Below, in pieces: positions 14,986 to 24,283 of a DNA stretch of 27,757 bases (position 1 is its first letter; each line of letters begins with the position of its first letter). The DNA is from JAVEYA01 sp034003745 (GTDB lineage: Bacteria > Bacillota > Peptococcia > DRI-13 > PHAD01): contig JAVEYA010000023.1 of NCBI GenBank assembly GCA_034003745.1, positions 1 to 27,757 of the forward strand, read 5' to 3'. Both the position numbers and the translations under genes were made by a program. The notes under the pieces were generated by a model. It was given only the letters and a program-made list of their open reading frames with translations. It was not told the DNA's origin and did no database searches.

Positions 14986-16473
14986 ATGAGACTGGAGAAG
15001 CTCCTGGCCTATGCCGATATTGTGGAATATGGCGGCGATATGAGCGCAGAAATCACGGAAGTAACGTACGATTCGCGAAAGATTAAACCGGGCGCGTTAT
15101 TTGCGGCTATTCCCGGATTTAAAACAGACGGGCACTTGTTTATTGAAGACGCCCTCAAAAGAGGCGCCTCCGCCATCGTCATAGAAGACCCCGCTTACAA
15201 GTCGGACGCTTATCCCTGGCTCCTGGTGACCAACAGTCGGGCCGCGTTGGGCGATCTGGCCGCGGCGGTGTATGATTTTCCCGCAAATAAGCTGAATATT
15301 GTAGGCGTAACAGGCACGAACGGGAAGACGACTACGACGAATTTAATCCAGCTGGTGCTGGATGCGGAGTGCCATCAGACCGGCTTGATCGGCACGATCC
15401 ATAACCGTATCGGTCAGGAAATTTTGCCTGTGGAGCATACTACGCCGGAAGCGCCGGATCTGCAAAAACTTTTTCTTGCTTTCCTGGAGAAGGGCGCGGA
15501 TTACGCGGTAATGGAGGTCAGTTCGCATGCGCTGGACCTGCAGCGGACCAGAGGAACGGAATATGACGTGGCTGTCTTCACGAATTTAACCCAGGATCAT
15601 TTGGATTTCCATAAGGATATGGAAAATTATCTGGCGGCCAAAGGCAAGCTGTTTGCTTCCCTGGGCGTCAAAAGCAATAAGAAACGGCGCAAATTCGCCA
15701 TTATTAATATTGACGACCCCTATGGTGAAAGAATTATCGAAATGACCTCTGCCGCTGTGATCACCTACGGGGTGAAAAAAGAAGCGGATGTCCGCGCCGA
15801 GGATGTGGTAATTACCGGCGGAGGGGCCTCCTTTACGCTTAAATACACCGATAAAACACTGCCGGTCCGGCTGAAAATGACCGGAATCTTCAATGTTTAT
15901 AACGCGCTGGCGGCAACTGCGGCAGGGCTGGTCGAAGGCGTTCCGGTGGAGAAGATTATCGCGACGCTGGAAAGCATCCCGGGGATTCCGGGACGCTTTG
16001 AAAAGGTGGATGACAATCAAAACTTTACGATTATAGTTGATTATTCGCATACGCCGGACAGCCTGGAGAATTGTCTCAAAACGGCCCGGCAGTTTGCCAA
16101 AGCGCGCATCATTACGGTGTTCGGCTGCGGCGGGGACCGGGACAGGACGAAACGTCCCCTGATGGGTGAGGTGGCCGGAAGACTATCCGATATTATTGTG
16201 GTTACCTCCGATAATCCCCGTACGGAAGAGCCTCTGGCCGTTATTGATGATATTATTCCCGGCTTGGCGCGAACAGCCGGCTCCAAAGAATATAAGGTGA
16301 TTCCGGATAGAAGAACAGCCATCCATACCGCTGTGAAAATGGCTCAGCCGGATGATATTGTGATTATCGCCGGCAAAGGGCATGAAACTTACCAGATCAT
16401 CGGCCAGGACGTTTTTCCTTTCGACGACCGCATGGTAGCTAAGGAAGCGCTGCGGTCAAAGTTGTCATTCTGA
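14986..16473 (+). CDS. murE: UDP-MurNAc-L-Ala-D-Glu:meso-diaminopimelate ligase MurE
   Basis: A 495-residue cytoplasmic Mur ligase that adds the third stem-peptide residue using ATP. The P-loop GVTGTNGKTTTT (Lys114) and the substrate-binding HTTPEAPDL stretch are present. The DNPR motif at 409-412 (TSDNPRTEEP) marks meso-diaminopimelate specificity rather than lysine. A GKGHETYQ motif follows near the C-terminus. The ATG at 14986 is five bases after AGAGGTGA (14973-14980); a GTG at 14977 lies within that ribosome site and is rejected. The last residues, L-S-F-stop, are encoded by the left end of a dispersed repeat, so the native C-terminus may have been altered by its insertion. Confidence 0.96.
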   Translation: MRLEKLLAYADIVEYGGDMSAEITEVTYDSRKIKPGALFAAIPGFKTDGHLFIEDALKRGASAIVIEDPAYKSDAYPWLLVTNSRAALGDLAAAVYDFPANKLNIVGVTGTNGKTTTTNLIQLVLDAECHQTGLIGTIHNRIGQEILPVEHTTPEAPDLQKLFLAFLEKGADYAVMEVSSHALDLQRTRGTEYDVAVFTNLTQDHLDFHKDMENYLAAKGKLFASLGVKSNKKRRKFAIINIDDPYGERIIEMTSAAVITYGVKKEADVRAEDVVITGGGASFTLKYTDKTLPVRLKMTGIFNVYNALAATAAGLVEGVPVEKIIATLESIPGIPGRFEKVDDNQNFTIIVDYSHTPDSLENCLKTARQFAKARIITVFGCGGDRDRTKRPLMGEVAGRLSDIIVVTSDNPRTEEPLAVIDDIIPGLARTAGSKEYKVIPDRRTAIHTAVKMAQPDDIVIIAGKGHETYQIIGQDVFPFDDRMVAKEALRSKLSF

Positions 16474-16563
16474 GACAGCAGGGCTGTCGAAGAATCTTTC
16501 TGTTTGCAGCGTAAGATTCTTCACGGAGTTTACCCTGAGCTGGCCGAAGGGTTCAGAATGACC
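16463..16563 (+). repeat. Full copy of the dispersed palindromic repeat, murE-murF junction
   Basis: It begins TGTCATTCTGAG and ends CAGAATGACC, with inner inverted arms GAAGAATCTT and AAGATTCTTC. It contains an extra ACCCTGAGC ... GAAGGGT stem absent from the other copies. Its left end supplies the murE stop TGA (16471-16473) and it fills nearly all of the 105-base gap. The transcript could fold into a long hairpin. Confidence 0.82.
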
Positions 16564-16578
16564 CTAATGGAGGATCAA

Positions 16579-17991
16579 ATGTTTGATTTCACTTTGGAGA
16601 AAATCGCCAAAATAACGCAAGGCCAACTCATTGGACCCCAGGAAGCTGCCGCTATCGAGCCGCGCGGCGCCAGTATCGATACCAGAACGTTAAAGCCCGG
16701 AGATTTATTTTTTGCCCTGCAAGGGGAAAAAAGCGACGGACACGCGTATCTGGAGCAAGCTGCGCAAGCCGGCGCTGTGGGCGCGGTTGTATCTTATACG
16801 CCGGAAGGCTTTACACCGGGACGGTTGCCCTTGATCCTGCTGCCGGAGCCTCTCAAGGCGCTGCAGCAGACCGCGCTGTCCATGCGGCGGCAGTTCGGGG
16901 GTCCGGTAGTGGCGGTCACAGGAAGTACAGGAAAGACCACTACCAAGGATATGGTCTGGTCGGTTTTAAGTGAAAAAGGCGAAGTCCTTAGAAACATCGG
17001 CAACTATAACAATGAATTGGGTGTGCCGCTGACGCTGTTGTCCCTGGAGAAAAAGCACTGGGCCATTGTCCTGGAAATGGGCATGCGGGCTTTGGGAGAA
17101 ATCGATTTTTTAGCCTGTCTTGCTGAACCGGATTATGGTATTATTACAAATGTTGGCCATACGCATCAGGAACTTCTGGGCTCCCAGGAAAACATCGCCC
17201 GGGCCAAGGCTGAACTTATCGCACACATCCCTTCCGGCGGAGGCATAATTTTAAATAAGGAAGACCGTGCCCTGCTCAAGCCATGGCTGTCCAACGCCAG
17301 AAGCGGCATTATGTGGATAGGCCGGAATGCGCCGGCTGACCTGTGGGCGCGGGATATCCGGGAAATCTGGTCCAAGGCGGGGCAGCCGGCGGTTTCATTT
17401 TCCGTCTGGTCCGGCGCCGGCAAGGAGGCTACAGTAGAACTGCCCGTTCCCGGCATACATAATGTAGCCAATGCACTTCTAGCCATCGGTATTGCCAGAC
17501 GCTTAAGCTTTACCTGGGAGGAAATAAAAGCGGGATTGCAGAAGCTCCAGCTTACCGCGATGCGGCTGGAGCTGAAAACGATTCCCGCAAGAAAAATCCT
17601 CTTGATTAATGACGCTTATAACGCCAACCCTGCTTCGATGCAGGCGGCCCTGGAGGTGCTGAAATCCGGAGCTGCTTCCGGGGGGCGCGCTATCGCCGTG
17701 CTGGGCGATATGTATGAGTTGGGCGATTATGAGGAAGAAGGTCACCGGCTGGTTGGCCAAAAGGTCCAGGAGGCCGGGGTTTCCCGGCTGATTACCGTGG
17801 GGAGGATCGCCCGTTTTATTGCGGCTGGAGCGGCTGGAGCCGGGATGAATAAAGAGTATATCCATATTTGCGAGGACAAAGTACAGGCTTTGTCCATTCT
17901 GGAAGAGATTCTCGAGCCGCAGGACGTAGTGCTGATCAAGGGCTCGCGGGGTATAAAAATGGAAGAGATCGCGAAAGGTCTGGCGCTATAG
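16579..17991 (+). CDS. murF: UDP-MurNAc-tripeptide:D-Ala-D-Ala ligase MurF
   Basis: A 470-residue ATP-dependent ligase that adds D-Ala-D-Ala to complete the UDP-MurNAc-pentapeptide. The P-loop AVTGSTGKTTTKD (Lys119), the NYNNELGVP motif after it, EMGMRALGEI, TNVGHTHQE and the late NDAYNANPASM motif are typical of MurF. The ATG at 16579 follows GGAGG (16569-16573) by five bases. An upstream in-frame start at 16504 would translate repeat sequence (residues such as ILHGVYPELAEGF) and is rejected. mraY starts 13 bases after the stop. Confidence 0.95.
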   Translation: MFDFTLEKIAKITQGQLIGPQEAAAIEPRGASIDTRTLKPGDLFFALQGEKSDGHAYLEQAAQAGAVGAVVSYTPEGFTPGRLPLILLPEPLKALQQTALSMRRQFGGPVVAVTGSTGKTTTKDMVWSVLSEKGEVLRNIGNYNNELGVPLTLLSLEKKHWAIVLEMGMRALGEIDFLACLAEPDYGIITNVGHTHQELLGSQENIARAKAELIAHIPSGGGIILNKEDRALLKPWLSNARSGIMWIGRNAPADLWARDIREIWSKAGQPAVSFSVWSGAGKEATVELPVPGIHNVANALLAIGIARRLSFTWEEIKAGLQKLQLTAMRLELKTIPARKILLINDAYNANPASMQAALEVLKSGAASGGRAIAVLGDMYELGDYEEEGHRLVGQKVQEAGVSRLITVGRIARFIAAGAAGAGMNKEYIHICEDKVQALSILEEILEPQDVVLIKGSRGIKMEEIAKGLAL

Positions 17992-18004
17992 AGGGGGGTT
18001 ATTC

Positions 18005-18961
18005 TTGCAGCCTGTTTTTTTGGCTATTGCCGTTGCCACCGGCGTTTGCGTAATCTGTACGCCGTTTCTCATTCCCCTGTTAAGGCGTCTGAAATTTGGC
18101 CAGCAAGTCCGTACGGATGGGCCCCAAGCCCATTTGGCCAAGAGCGGGACGCCGACGATGGGCGGTGCGGTGTTTTTTTTGGCCTTGCCGCTGGGCGTGA
18201 TTTTGGCAACAAAGCTTGATTTTCAGCTGGCGGCGGCTTTGCTGGCCACTGCCGGCTTTGGCTTAATCGGTTTTTTTGATGATTTTATCAAAATTGTGAT
18301 GAAAAGGCCGCTGGGTTTAAAAGCTAAAGAGAAGATGATCGGGCTTTTCTTAGTCTCCGTGGCGTATGTTTATGTGATGGTCCGCTACGGCGGCCGGGGA
18401 ACGGAAGTGAGCATACCGGGGCTGCCTTATACTTTTGAGTGGGGATGGCTGTATCTGCCTTTTGCCGTGTTGGTGATGCTCTCCGCCAACGCGGTCAACC
18501 TGACGGACGGACTGGATGGGCTGGCTGCCGGGGTGACGCTGTTTGCCGCCTTGTGTTATATCATTTTGGGCTATGCCTGGAATTACCTGAGCATGGCTGT
18601 TTTCGCCGCCGCTTTACTGGGATGCTGCCTGGGCTTTCTCTTCTTCAACAGGTATCCGGCCAAAGTCTTTATGGGGGATACCGGTTCCTTCATCCTCGGC
18701 GGCGCCTTGTGCTCCCTGGCGGTATTTTCCAAGACGGAATTATTGCTGTTATTGATCGGCGGGGTCTATGTCCTGGAAGCTTTATCGGTGATCCTGCAGG
18801 TCGTTTATTTCCGGCTGACCCATGGCAAGCGCCTCTTTAAGATGAGCCCGCTGCACCACCATTTTGAATTGTCCGGCTGGCCGGAGCAAAAAGTGGTGGT
18901 GGCCTTCTGGAGCGCGGCGGCGGTCTTTGCCTGTCTGGCCGTGGCGCTGACGCTATATTAG
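18005..18961 (+). CDS. mraY: Phospho-N-acetylmuramoyl-pentapeptide transferase MraY
   Basis: A 318-residue polytopic membrane enzyme with about ten membrane helices. It transfers phospho-MurNAc-pentapeptide to undecaprenyl phosphate, forming lipid I. The signature motifs are present: KSGTPTMGG, the FFDDFIK site (Asp92, Asp93), NAVNLTDGLDGLA, FMGDTGS and the MSPLHHHFEL loop. The start is TTG at 18005, six bases after GAGGGGGG (17991-17998), which overlaps the murF stop. Its own stop TAG coincides with the edge of a half-copy of the dispersed repeat. Confidence 0.95.
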   Translation: MQPVFLAIAVATGVCVICTPFLIPLLRRLKFGQQVRTDGPQAHLAKSGTPTMGGAVFFLALPLGVILATKLDFQLAAALLATAGFGLIGFFDDFIKIVMKRPLGLKAKEKMIGLFLVSVAYVYVMVRYGGRGTEVSIPGLPYTFEWGWLYLPFAVLVMLSANAVNLTDGLDGLAAGVTLFAALCYIILGYAWNYLSMAVFAAALLGCCLGFLFFNRYPAKVFMGDTGSFILGGALCSLAVFSKTELLLLLIGGVYVLEALSVILQVVYFRLTHGKRLFKMSPLHHHFELSGWPEQKVVVAFWSAAAVFACLAVALTLY

Positions 18962-18989
18962 ATTCTACGCTAAAGCTCAGAATAACAAA
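18960..18989 (+). repeat. Half-copy of the dispersed repeat, mraY-murD junction
   Basis: AGATTCTACGC ... GCTCAGAATAACAA matches the right half of the full copies with a few changes, like the half-copy at 10571. It overlaps the mraY stop codon and leaves the AAGGAG of murD intact. Confidence 0.65.
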
Positions 18990-19013
18990 AAGATAGATTA
19001 AAAGGAGTCGAAG

Positions 19014-20372
19014 ATGGATCTTCAGGGCAAAAAGATTCTGGTCATCGGCGCGGCCAGGAGCGGAATGAGCGCAGCGGCTTTTCTGGCCGGGCAGGGCGCG
19101 CTGGTCTGGCTGAATGACAGAAAAAAAGAAGAGGAGTTCAATTCCGCGGAGCTTGCCAAACTGCGAACCCAAGGCGTAAAGCTGGTTCTCGGATATCATC
19201 CGGATTTGGCGGAATTAGGGGTAGAACTGATCATACAGAGTCCCGGCGTGCCTTTAAGCATTCCTCCGATTATGCAGGCCGCCCTGACCGGCGTGCCTGT
19301 CTGGGGCGAGATGGAGCTGGCTTACCGCCTGACCAAAGCGGCGCTGGTGGTAATTACCGGGACCAATGGCAAGACCACCACCACTGCGCTGACCGGGCAA
19401 ATCTTCAGCGACGCGGGGCGCGGCGTCTTTGTGGGCGGCAATATCGGCGTTCCCTTCATCAGTAAAGCCCAGGAGCTTACTGCCCAGGATGTGGCCGTGC
19501 TGGAAGCTTCCAGCTTTCAATTGGAAACCACCCGGGATTTCAAGCCTAAAGTAGCGGTGATTCTGAACCTGACCCCCGACCATCTGGACAGGCACGGCAC
19601 TTTTCAGGGATATATCGAGGCCAAGGCCAGAATCTTCGCCAATCAGGATAAAACAGACTGGCTGATCCTCAACTGGGATGATGCAGAAACCAGAAAACTG
19701 GCGGAGAAAGCTTCCGCCCGGGTTATATATTTCAGCAGAATGCATAATCTGGAAGAGGGGTTCTGTATCGAGGACGGCTGTCTGACCGCCAAATGGTCCG
19801 GGCAGAATATCCCCATCATTAAGACGCAAGATATTTTCATTAAGGGCGGCCATAATATTGAAAACGCGCTGGCCGCGGCTGCCGCCGGCTGGGTGATGGG
19901 GGTAGGCGCGGAAAGCATTAAGAACACGCTGCGCTCTTTCCCCGGCGTGCCCCACCGTCTGGAGCGCGTACGGGTCCATCATGGCGTAGAATATGTCAAT
20001 GATTCCAAAGGCACGAATCCCGACGCTTCCATGAAAGCTCTGGAAGCTTACGATAATCCGATTATCCTGATTGCCGGAGGCAAGAACAAGGGCAGTGATT
20101 TTACACCTTTTGCCGTCAAAATCAAGGAAAAAGTCAAAGCCTTGATTCTTCTGGGCAAAGCCGCCCCGGAAATACAAGAGGCGGTAGAAAAGTCCGGCTT
20201 TACCAATTTCTATCAGGTCGCAGATTATCCCGCGGCAGTGGAAAAAGCCGCCGCACTGGCCGCGCCGGGAGACGTGGTGCTGCTATCGCCGGCTTGCGCC
20301 AGCTGGGATATGTTCAATAATTTTGAGGAACGGGGCGAGCTGTTCAAGGAATTGGTACACAATCTGCTCTGA
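19014..20372 (+). CDS. murD: UDP-MurNAc-L-alanine:D-glutamate ligase MurD
   Basis: A 452-residue cytoplasmic Mur ligase that adds D-glutamate to UDP-MurNAc-L-Ala. An N-terminal Rossmann-like motif (VIGAARSGMSAA) precedes the ATP site VITGTNGKTTTT (Lys120). GNIGVPF, EASSFQLE, NLTPDHLDRHG, the VPHRLE segment and NDSKGTNPDA are all MurD hallmarks, as is LSPACASWDMF near the end. The ATG follows AAGGAG by about seven bases. Length and motifs are normal. Confidence 0.96.
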   Translation: MDLQGKKILVIGAARSGMSAAAFLAGQGALVWLNDRKKEEEFNSAELAKLRTQGVKLVLGYHPDLAELGVELIIQSPGVPLSIPPIMQAALTGVPVWGEMELAYRLTKAALVVITGTNGKTTTTALTGQIFSDAGRGVFVGGNIGVPFISKAQELTAQDVAVLEASSFQLETTRDFKPKVAVILNLTPDHLDRHGTFQGYIEAKARIFANQDKTDWLILNWDDAETRKLAEKASARVIYFSRMHNLEEGFCIEDGCLTAKWSGQNIPIIKTQDIFIKGGHNIENALAAAAAGWVMGVGAESIKNTLRSFPGVPHRLERVRVHHGVEYVNDSKGTNPDASMKALEAYDNPIILIAGGKNKGSDFTPFAVKIKEKVKALILLGKAAPEIQEAVEKSGFTNFYQVADYPAAVEKAAALAAPGDVVLLSPACASWDMFNNFEERGELFKELVHNLL

Positions 20373-20375
20373 GGA

Positions 20376-20456
20376 TGTCATTCTGAGACAGTAACCCTAT
20401 CGAAGAATCTTTATAATGCAATGGAGCAAGATTCTTCACTTGCGTTCAGAATGACC
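20376..20456 (+). repeat. Full copy of the dispersed palindromic repeat, murD-ftsW junction
   Basis: TGTCATTCTGAGACAG opens the copy and TTCAGAATGACC closes it, with inner arms GAAGAATCTTT and AAGATTCTTC. It begins three bases after the murD stop codon and fills most of the 109-base gap before ftsW. Confidence 0.82.
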
Positions 20457-20481
20457 AAGGAACTCAGTAATGGAGGTTCAT

Positions 20482-21579
20482 ATGTCGTTTAAGAAAGGAT
20501 CGCCGGACATTGTCATATTTTTTGCCGTGATGCTTTTATTGACGGTGGGCATTATCATGGTTTTCAGCGCCAGCTATTATGACACGCTGGAGCTGGATCC
20601 CTATTTCTATGTCCGGAAACAACTGACCTGGGGGCTTTTAGGACTGGCCGCCATGTTGGTGATGATGAAAATAGATTATTTTCGCCTGAAGCCCTATGTC
20701 AATGTGTTTTTTATCATTACATTGGTGCTGCTGGGCGCGGTGCTGGTGCCGGGAATCGGCACGGAAGTAAACGGTTCCCGCCGCTGGATCGATCTGGGCT
20801 TCACCAATTTACAGCCTTCCGAGGTGATGAAGCTGGCCTTGATTTTTTTCCTGGCCAAGAGGCTCTCCCGGCGGGAGGTCCGGTTAGACCACCTCATTAC
20901 CGGCCTGGGGCCGTACCTGGTCTTGTTGGGGGTCATTGCCGTACTGATTATGCTGGAGCCGGACTTGGGCACCACCATGGCCCTCCTGATTACGGCTGTG
21001 ACGCTCTTATTTGCGGCGGGCATCCGCTGGAACCATATTGTTTTGCTGGGCGTGGGCGGACTTGCTGCCGGCGCCGCGCTGATTATCCAGGAACCGTACC
21101 GCTGGAACCGCATTGTTGGCTATCTGGACCCCTGGAAGTATGCGTCCAAAGAAGGTTATCAGACGATCAATTCTTTATATGCGCTCGGTTCCGGGGGGTT
21201 CTTCGGCATGGGCTTGGGCAACAGCAGGCAAAAACTTGATTTTCTGCCGGAGCAGCATACGGACTTTATTTTCGCTATTTTAGGCGAGGAAATGGGCTTT
21301 ATCGGCGGAGTTTTTGTGATCACGCTATTCTTCTTGCTGGCCTGGCGGGGGTATCGCATCGCTTTGAAATGTCCCGATGCTTTTGGCTCCTTTCTGGCGG
21401 TAGGCATCACTACCATGCTGGTCTTCCAGGCGTTCTTGAATATGGGCGTGGTGACGGGACTTTTGCCGGTAACCGGGATTTCCCTGCCTTTTATCAGTTA
21501 CGGCGGTTCTTCGCTGTTATTATCCATGCTGGGAACCGGCATTCTTTTGAATATCTCCAAGTATTGCGACGGCGCCTGA
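20482..21579 (+). CDS. ftsW: SEDS peptidoglycan polymerase FtsW/SpoVE
   Basis: A 365-residue polytopic membrane protein of the SEDS family, a lipid II glycosyltransferase that acts with the class B PBP encoded upstream. Around ten hydrophobic helices are visible. Conserved blocks include VFSASYYD near the N-terminus, GSRRWIDLGFTNLQPSE, LEPDLGTTM, the GLGNSRQKLDFLPEQHTDFI loop, and LPFISYGGSSLL near the end. The ATG at 20482 follows GGAGG (20472-20476) by five bases; the ATG at 20470 overlaps that site and is rejected. FtsW and SpoVE cannot be told apart from sequence alone; as the only SEDS gene here it may do both jobs. Confidence 0.92.
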   Translation: MSFKKGSPDIVIFFAVMLLLTVGIIMVFSASYYDTLELDPYFYVRKQLTWGLLGLAAMLVMMKIDYFRLKPYVNVFFIITLVLLGAVLVPGIGTEVNGSRRWIDLGFTNLQPSEVMKLALIFFLAKRLSRREVRLDHLITGLGPYLVLLGVIAVLIMLEPDLGTTMALLITAVTLLFAAGIRWNHIVLLGVGGLAAGAALIIQEPYRWNRIVGYLDPWKYASKEGYQTINSLYALGSGGFFGMGLGNSRQKLDFLPEQHTDFIFAILGEEMGFIGGVFVITLFFLLAWRGYRIALKCPDAFGSFLAVGITTMLVFQAFLNMGVVTGLLPVTGISLPFISYGGSSLLLSMLGTGILLNISKYCDGA

Positions 21580-21618
21580 AAATGAGTGGCGCGAATTTCA
21601 AGCGTTGCGGGAGGAAAG

Positions 21619-22731
21619 ATGAGGGTAATCTTAACCGGGGGAGGAACAGGCGGCCATATTTATCCGGCCATTGCGATTGGACAGGCCGTACATAAAAATT
21701 GGCCCCGTACCGAATTGTTATATGTAGGTACGGAAACGGGATTGGAAAAGAAGATTTTGGCGGCGGCGGGGTATCCTTTCATCTCCATTGATGTGGAGGG
21801 GCTGCCCAGGAAGATCTCCTGGCGAGCCTTCCGGGCTGCCTGGAAGGCGCTGAAGGGCGTGCGGCAGGCTGACCGGATTATTCGGGATTTTCAGCCTAAT
21901 CTGGTTATCGGCACAGGGGGATATGTCTGTCTGCCGATGGTCTGGGCCGCCTCCAGGCGGGGTATCCCCACCTTCATTCATGAGCAGAATGCCTTACCGG
22001 GACTAACCAATCGCATACTCGCCCGCCGGGTTACGGGAATTATGCTGACCTTTGGCGAAGCCAAGACGCGTTTCCCGGAAAAGGCGCGTATCAAGGCGGT
22101 TGTTACCGGTCTGCCGGTGCGTGACGAGATCCTGCAGGCCGGCAGGGCAGAGGGCCTGCAGTTTTTCGGCCTCAGTGCGGATAAACCGACCCTCCTGGGC
22201 GTGGGTGGTTCCAGGGGCGCTGCCAGCATCAATAAGGCGATGCTGGAGGTTATCCTAAAGCTTAAGGATAAGCTGCAAATCGTTCATATTACCGGGGTCA
22301 ACGGGTATGACGCCTTCATGGAAGGACTGCAAAGCGCGGGTATAAACCTGGGTAATTACGGCAATATTATTGTCAGGCCATACCTCCATCAAATGGAATA
22401 CGCCTTGGCCTGCGCCGATCTCTGCGTAGCCCGGGCCGGCGCCGCCTTTATTTCGGAAATGACGGCCAGGGGGCTTCCCGGGATACTGATTCCCTATCCC
22501 TATGCCGCGGAAAATCATCAGGACTACAACGCCCAAGCCCTGTTGAATAAAAAAGCCGCCGTGGTCATTCCGGATAAGGAACTGACCGGCCGGGCGCTGG
22601 TGAAACAGATTGAGGAGATCATCTTTGATCAGCAAAAAAGATATAGCATGGCGGAAAACAGCAAACAAGCAGGAAATAGCACGGCAATCGAGAAGATATT
22701 AAACGTGTTGAGGCCCTATCTGGTAAAATAG
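21619..22731 (+). CDS. murG: UDP-GlcNAc:lipid I GlcNAc transferase MurG
   Basis: A 370-residue GT28 glycosyltransferase at the inner membrane face that converts lipid I to lipid II. The glycine-rich GGGTGGH loop (residues 7-13), HEQNALPGLTNR, GGSRGAASIN and the UDP-GlcNAc site ARAGAAFISEM ... PYPYAAENHQDYNA are all present. The ATG at 21619 is chosen because GGGAGGA (21609-21615) precedes it; the alternative GTG at 21586 has no such site. It is followed by a 136-base gap without repeat or clear promoter before murC. Confidence 0.95.
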   Translation: MRVILTGGGTGGHIYPAIAIGQAVHKNWPRTELLYVGTETGLEKKILAAAGYPFISIDVEGLPRKISWRAFRAAWKALKGVRQADRIIRDFQPNLVIGTGGYVCLPMVWAASRRGIPTFIHEQNALPGLTNRILARRVTGIMLTFGEAKTRFPEKARIKAVVTGLPVRDEILQAGRAEGLQFFGLSADKPTLLGVGGSRGAASINKAMLEVILKLKDKLQIVHITGVNGYDAFMEGLQSAGINLGNYGNIIVRPYLHQMEYALACADLCVARAGAAFISEMTARGLPGILIPYPYAAENHQDYNAQALLNKKAAVVIPDKELTGRALVKQIEEIIFDQQKRYSMAENSKQAGNSTAIEKILNVLRPYLVK

Positions 22732-22867
22732 CGGCGGCAGCAGCCTTCTTCCCCAGTAACACCTTTTTAAGAGACTGCATATATAGTAAATTACGGGGCA
22801 GTATATTTTTTTGTTTTAAGGAGGTAGTAGGGACTGGCAAGGAAGGCGTGGAAGGGGATAATTATAA

Positions 22868-24256
22868 ATGTCTGAGAAAAAGTGGATACATTTTATCGGC
22901 ATTGGCGGTACAGGGATGAGCGGGATTGCTAAGGTTCTGGTGGAATTAGGCTATCGCATTTCCGGCTCCGACCTGCAGGTTTCGGATACGACCAGGCGTC
23001 TGGAAGCTTCCGGAGCCACCATTTATCTCGGTCATGAAGGAGATAATGTAGACAGCCAGGTCGATTCAGTGGTCGTTTCATCCGCTATACCCAAGAACAA
23101 TGCTGAGATTATGAAAGCGCAGGCTTTAGGTATTCCCGTGATGCAAAGGGCGGAAATGCTGGGAATGCTGATGAAGGAAAGAAAAGGCATTGCTATCGCC
23201 GGCGCGCACGGGAAGACTACAACGACTTCGATGGTATCCCTGATGTTTGAGAAGAACGGTCTGGACCCCACCGTTATCGTCGGGGGAGAGTTAAACGATA
23301 TCGGCGGCAACGCCAAACTGGGCTCAGGAGAATACCTGGTGGCGGAAGCGGATGAATCGGACGGCTCTTTCTTAAAACTTCAGCCGGATATCACTGTTGT
23401 AACAAATATTGAAGATGACCATCTTGATTATTACGGGACAAGAGAGAATATTGAGAATGCCTTCTCAGAATTTATCGCGATTACGCCTGAACACGGTTTT
23501 TCCGTACTGTGCCTAGATGATCCCGTAATACGCAAATTATTACCTCGGTTGAAGGAAGGCCGAAAAGTTTTTACTTATGGCTTTACGGAAGAAGCTGATT
23601 TTTACGCTAAAAATATTGATTTGAACGGTTCGGAAACCCAGACGGAGGTATATCATGCGGATGGGTACCTGGGGACGCTTCATTTAAGCGTTCCGGGCAG
23701 GCACAATATCTTAAACGCGCTGGCGGCAGTCGTTATCGGCATGAACTGCGGATTGGAATTTGCCGGTATCGCCGCAAGCCTGCAGTTATTCTCCGGGGTG
23801 CAAAGACGCTTTCAGAAGATTGGCGCCATCGACGGTATCAGTATTTTCGACGACTACGCCCATCATCCTACGGAGATAAAGACCACCCTTTCCGCAGCCA
23901 GGACCATCAGACCCGGGCGCATTGTGGCGGTATTCCAGCCGCACCGTTATTCCCGGACGCAGCTTCTGTTCAAGGAATTTGGCAGTGCCTTTACCGACGC
24001 AGACATCTTATTCCTAAACGAGATCTATCCGGCCGGTGAAAAACCGCTTCCCGGCGTAGACGCTAAGCTCATTCTCAAGGAGATAGAACGGCAGACCGGA
24101 CAGCAGGTCATCTATGAAGCGGAGAAAGCTTCTTTGGTGGCAAAGCTTTTGGAGACCGTCCGGCCCGGAGACCTGGTGCTTACGCTGGGCGCGGGCAATA
24201 TCTGGACCGTCGGGACCGAACTGTACAAAGCCCTGAAGGCGAAGAAGCTGCATTGA
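22868..24256 (+). CDS. murC: UDP-N-acetylmuramate:L-alanine ligase MurC
   Basis: A 462-residue ligase that adds the first stem-peptide residue. The N-terminal Rossmann motif HFIGIGGTGMSGIA, the P-loop IAGAHGKTTTTSM (Lys116), EADESDGSF, VTNIEDDHLDYYG, the DDYAHHPTEI motif and FQPHRYSRTQ are diagnostic. GGGG (22854-22857) lies ten bases before the ATG. The 136-base leader also holds a stronger AAGGAGG (22819-22825) that faces only a possible 13-codon CTG frame overlapping the murC start. A full copy of the dispersed repeat lies between murC and murB. Confidence 0.95.
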   Translation: MSEKKWIHFIGIGGTGMSGIAKVLVELGYRISGSDLQVSDTTRRLEASGATIYLGHEGDNVDSQVDSVVVSSAIPKNNAEIMKAQALGIPVMQRAEMLGMLMKERKGIAIAGAHGKTTTTSMVSLMFEKNGLDPTVIVGGELNDIGGNAKLGSGEYLVAEADESDGSFLKLQPDITVVTNIEDDHLDYYGTRENIENAFSEFIAITPEHGFSVLCLDDPVIRKLLPRLKEGRKVFTYGFTEEADFYAKNIDLNGSETQTEVYHADGYLGTLHLSVPGRHNILNALAAVVIGMNCGLEFAGIAASLQLFSGVQRRFQKIGAIDGISIFDDYAHHPTEIKTTLSAARTIRPGRIVAVFQPHRYSRTQLLFKEFGSAFTDADILFLNEIYPAGEKPLPGVDAKLILKEIERQTGQQVIYEAEKASLVAKLLETVRPGDLVLTLGAGNIWTVGTELYKALKAKKLH

Positions 24257-24283
24257 AGGAAACACGGATGAATTCGCCTTTCT

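Noticed and set aside
16504..16578. N-terminal extension of murF
   Set aside because: These codons are translated repeat sequence; the ATG at 16579 has a proper GGAGG and matches the usual MurF start.
19254..20177. 307-codon minus-strand ORF opposite murD
   Set aside because: murD is unmistakable on the plus strand and the opposite frame has no recognisable motif or ribosome site.
22780..22815. Terminator between murG and murC
   Set aside because: ACTGC/GCAGT gives only a 5-bp stem with a long AT loop before the T-run, too weak to call.
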